DNA of 7,272 bases from Hyphomicrobiales bacterium (GTDB lineage: Bacteria; Pseudomonadota; Alphaproteobacteria; Rhizobiales; Aestuariivirgaceae). Made by a program: the position numbers and the translations under genes. Every line of letters starts with the position of its first letter. Within the stretch, counting starts at the first letter, position 1. The notes below the pieces were generated by a model. It made no database searches and was not told the DNA's origin. It saw nothing but the letters and a program-made list of their open reading frames with translations. This document shows positions 6,293 to 7,272 of the stretch, in pieces. The stretch spans positions 1 through 7,272 of the forward strand of contig JABDJG010000234.1 of the NCBI GenBank assembly GCA_013002595.1, in the 5' to 3' direction.

Positions 6293-7272
6293 CCGACAAT
6301 TTTCCACCGGAAGTCAATGCGCCGGCCTCGCGCACGTACGAGCATGCCCGTGAATGGGTCAGGCAGGGCCGCTCGGTAACGGTGATCACCTGCGCACCGA
6401 ATTTTCCGGCCGGCAAAGTCTATGACGGATATACCAACAAGCTGTGGCAGTGCGAGGTGATGGACGGCATCACCGTCGTCAGGGTGTGGAGCTACATCAC
6501 GGCCAATGAGGGCATCATTCGGCGCACGCTTGATTATGTGAGCTATATGCTGGCGGCAATTGTCGCTGCGCCGTTTGTTGCCCGTGCCGACGTTGTGGTC
6601 GCCACGTCGCCACAGTTCTTTACCGCCGTGGCAGGCTACGTCACCAGCCGGATGAAGCGGGTGCCGTTCGTCTTTGAATTGCGCGATTTGTGGCCGGACT
6701 CAATCAAGGCTGTCGGGGCGATGAGCGATGGGTTTGTCGTCAGCGCCCTGACCCGGCTGGAGATGATGCTGTACCGCAAGGCTGCGGCCATTGTTACCGT
6801 AACCCATTCATTCCGGCAGGCCCTCAACGACCGCGGCATTGACGGCAACAAGATTCATGTGGTCACCAATGGGGTCGACGGTACCCGGTTCCAGCCGATG
6901 GCCAGGGATGGCGAACTGGAAATTGAGCACGATCTGACTGGCAAGCTGGTTGTCGGCTATGTCGGCACGCATGGCATGGCGCATGGGCTGGAAACGGTAC
7001 TCGATGCAGCGCACCTGCTGCAGCAGTCCGGCCGCGACGACATTCATGTGGTGCTGTTGGGCGATGGTGCAAGAAAGTCTGCCCTGATGCGGCGGGCCGA
7101 AGAGCTGCAACTTGCCAATGTGTCGTTCATCGATACGGTACCCAAAAAGGACGTGCCGCGGTACTGGTCGCTTATCGATATGGCGGTCATCCATCTCAAG
7201 CGCTGTGAACTGTTCGAGACCGTGATCCCCTCGAAGTTGTTTGAATGCATGGGAATGGGCATACCTGTGGTG
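6274..7272 (+). CDS. Family 4 glycosyltransferase, WbuB-like, truncated by window end
   Basis: The first 333 residues of a GT-B fold retaining glycosyltransferase; family members are about 400 residues, so roughly 70-80 are missing. The start MHILFLTDNFPPE (1-13) followed by APASRTYEH (16-24) is characteristic of WbuB-like proteins. Further marks are VVVATSPQFF (107-116), FELRDLWPDS (134-143), VTNGVD (197-202), the start of the C-terminal Rossmann domain at VVGYVGTHGMAHGLE (226-240), and the donor-site segment ETVIPSKLFECMGMGIPVV (315-333). WbuB of E. coli is a putative L-fucosamine transferase in O-antigen synthesis; applying that sugar here is inference. The ATG lies 13 bases after the heparinase-like stop with only a weak GGCGGG in front, so translation may depend on ribosomes arriving from upstream. 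It acts on a lipid-linked acceptor at the inner membrane. Family confident; donor sugar unproven. Confidence 0.88.
   Translation, partial: MHILFLTDNFPPEVNAPASRTYEHAREWVRQGRSVTVITCAPNFPAGKVYDGYTNKLWQCEVMDGITVVRVWSYITANEGIIRRTLDYVSYMLAAIVAAPFVARADVVVATSPQFFTAVAGYVTSRMKRVPFVFELRDLWPDSIKAVGAMSDGFVVSALTRLEMMLYRKAAAIVTVTHSFRQALNDRGIDGNKIHVVTNGVDGTRFQPMARDGELEIEHDLTGKLVVGYVGTHGMAHGLETVLDAAHLLQQSGRDDIHVVLLGDGARKSALMRRAEELQLANVSFIDTVPKKDVPRYWSLIDMAVIHLKRCELFETVIPSKLFECMGMGIPVV

Overview
The window is a fully coding, one-direction (+) stretch of a surface-polysaccharide gene cluster (O-antigen, capsule or exopolysaccharide type). It holds six genes: a family 2 glycosyltransferase whose beginning is not secure, two unrelated SAM-dependent methyltransferases, a 706-residue protein fusing two NAD(P)-type oxidoreductases, a heparinase II/III-fold protein, and a WbuB-like family 4 glycosyltransferase cut off by the right edge. 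The DNA looks about 60% G+C with G/C-rich third codon positions, and the proteins resemble those of Gram-negative polysaccharide loci. An alphaproteobacterium is my best guess, but nothing here fixes the taxon.

Layout. Left block (3-2430): GT2 transferase, class I methyltransferase and FkbM methyltransferase, joined by two 4-base ATGA stop/start overlaps. Gap (2431-2514): the only sizeable intergenic stretch, ending in a strong Shine-Dalgarno sequence; it could hold an internal promoter, but no convincing -35/-10 pair is visible. Right block (2515-7272): bi-domain oxidoreductase, then the heparinase-like protein (another ATGA overlap), then the GT4 transferase after a 13-base gap. No tRNA, rRNA, CRISPR array, mobile element, repeat or clear terminator was seen.

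How the genes may work together (inference). The two glycosyltransferases would add sugars to a lipid-linked oligosaccharide on the cytoplasmic face of the inner membrane, and the two methyltransferases would decorate or cap it. The oxidoreductase and the heparinase-like protein form a translationally coupled pair. The oxidoreductase lacks the usual zinc ligands of medium-chain alcohol dehydrogenases, and the lyase-fold protein has no signal peptide. Together they are the least understood and most interesting part of the window.

Edges. The left gene is open to the first bases, and the right gene shows 333 residues without a stop.
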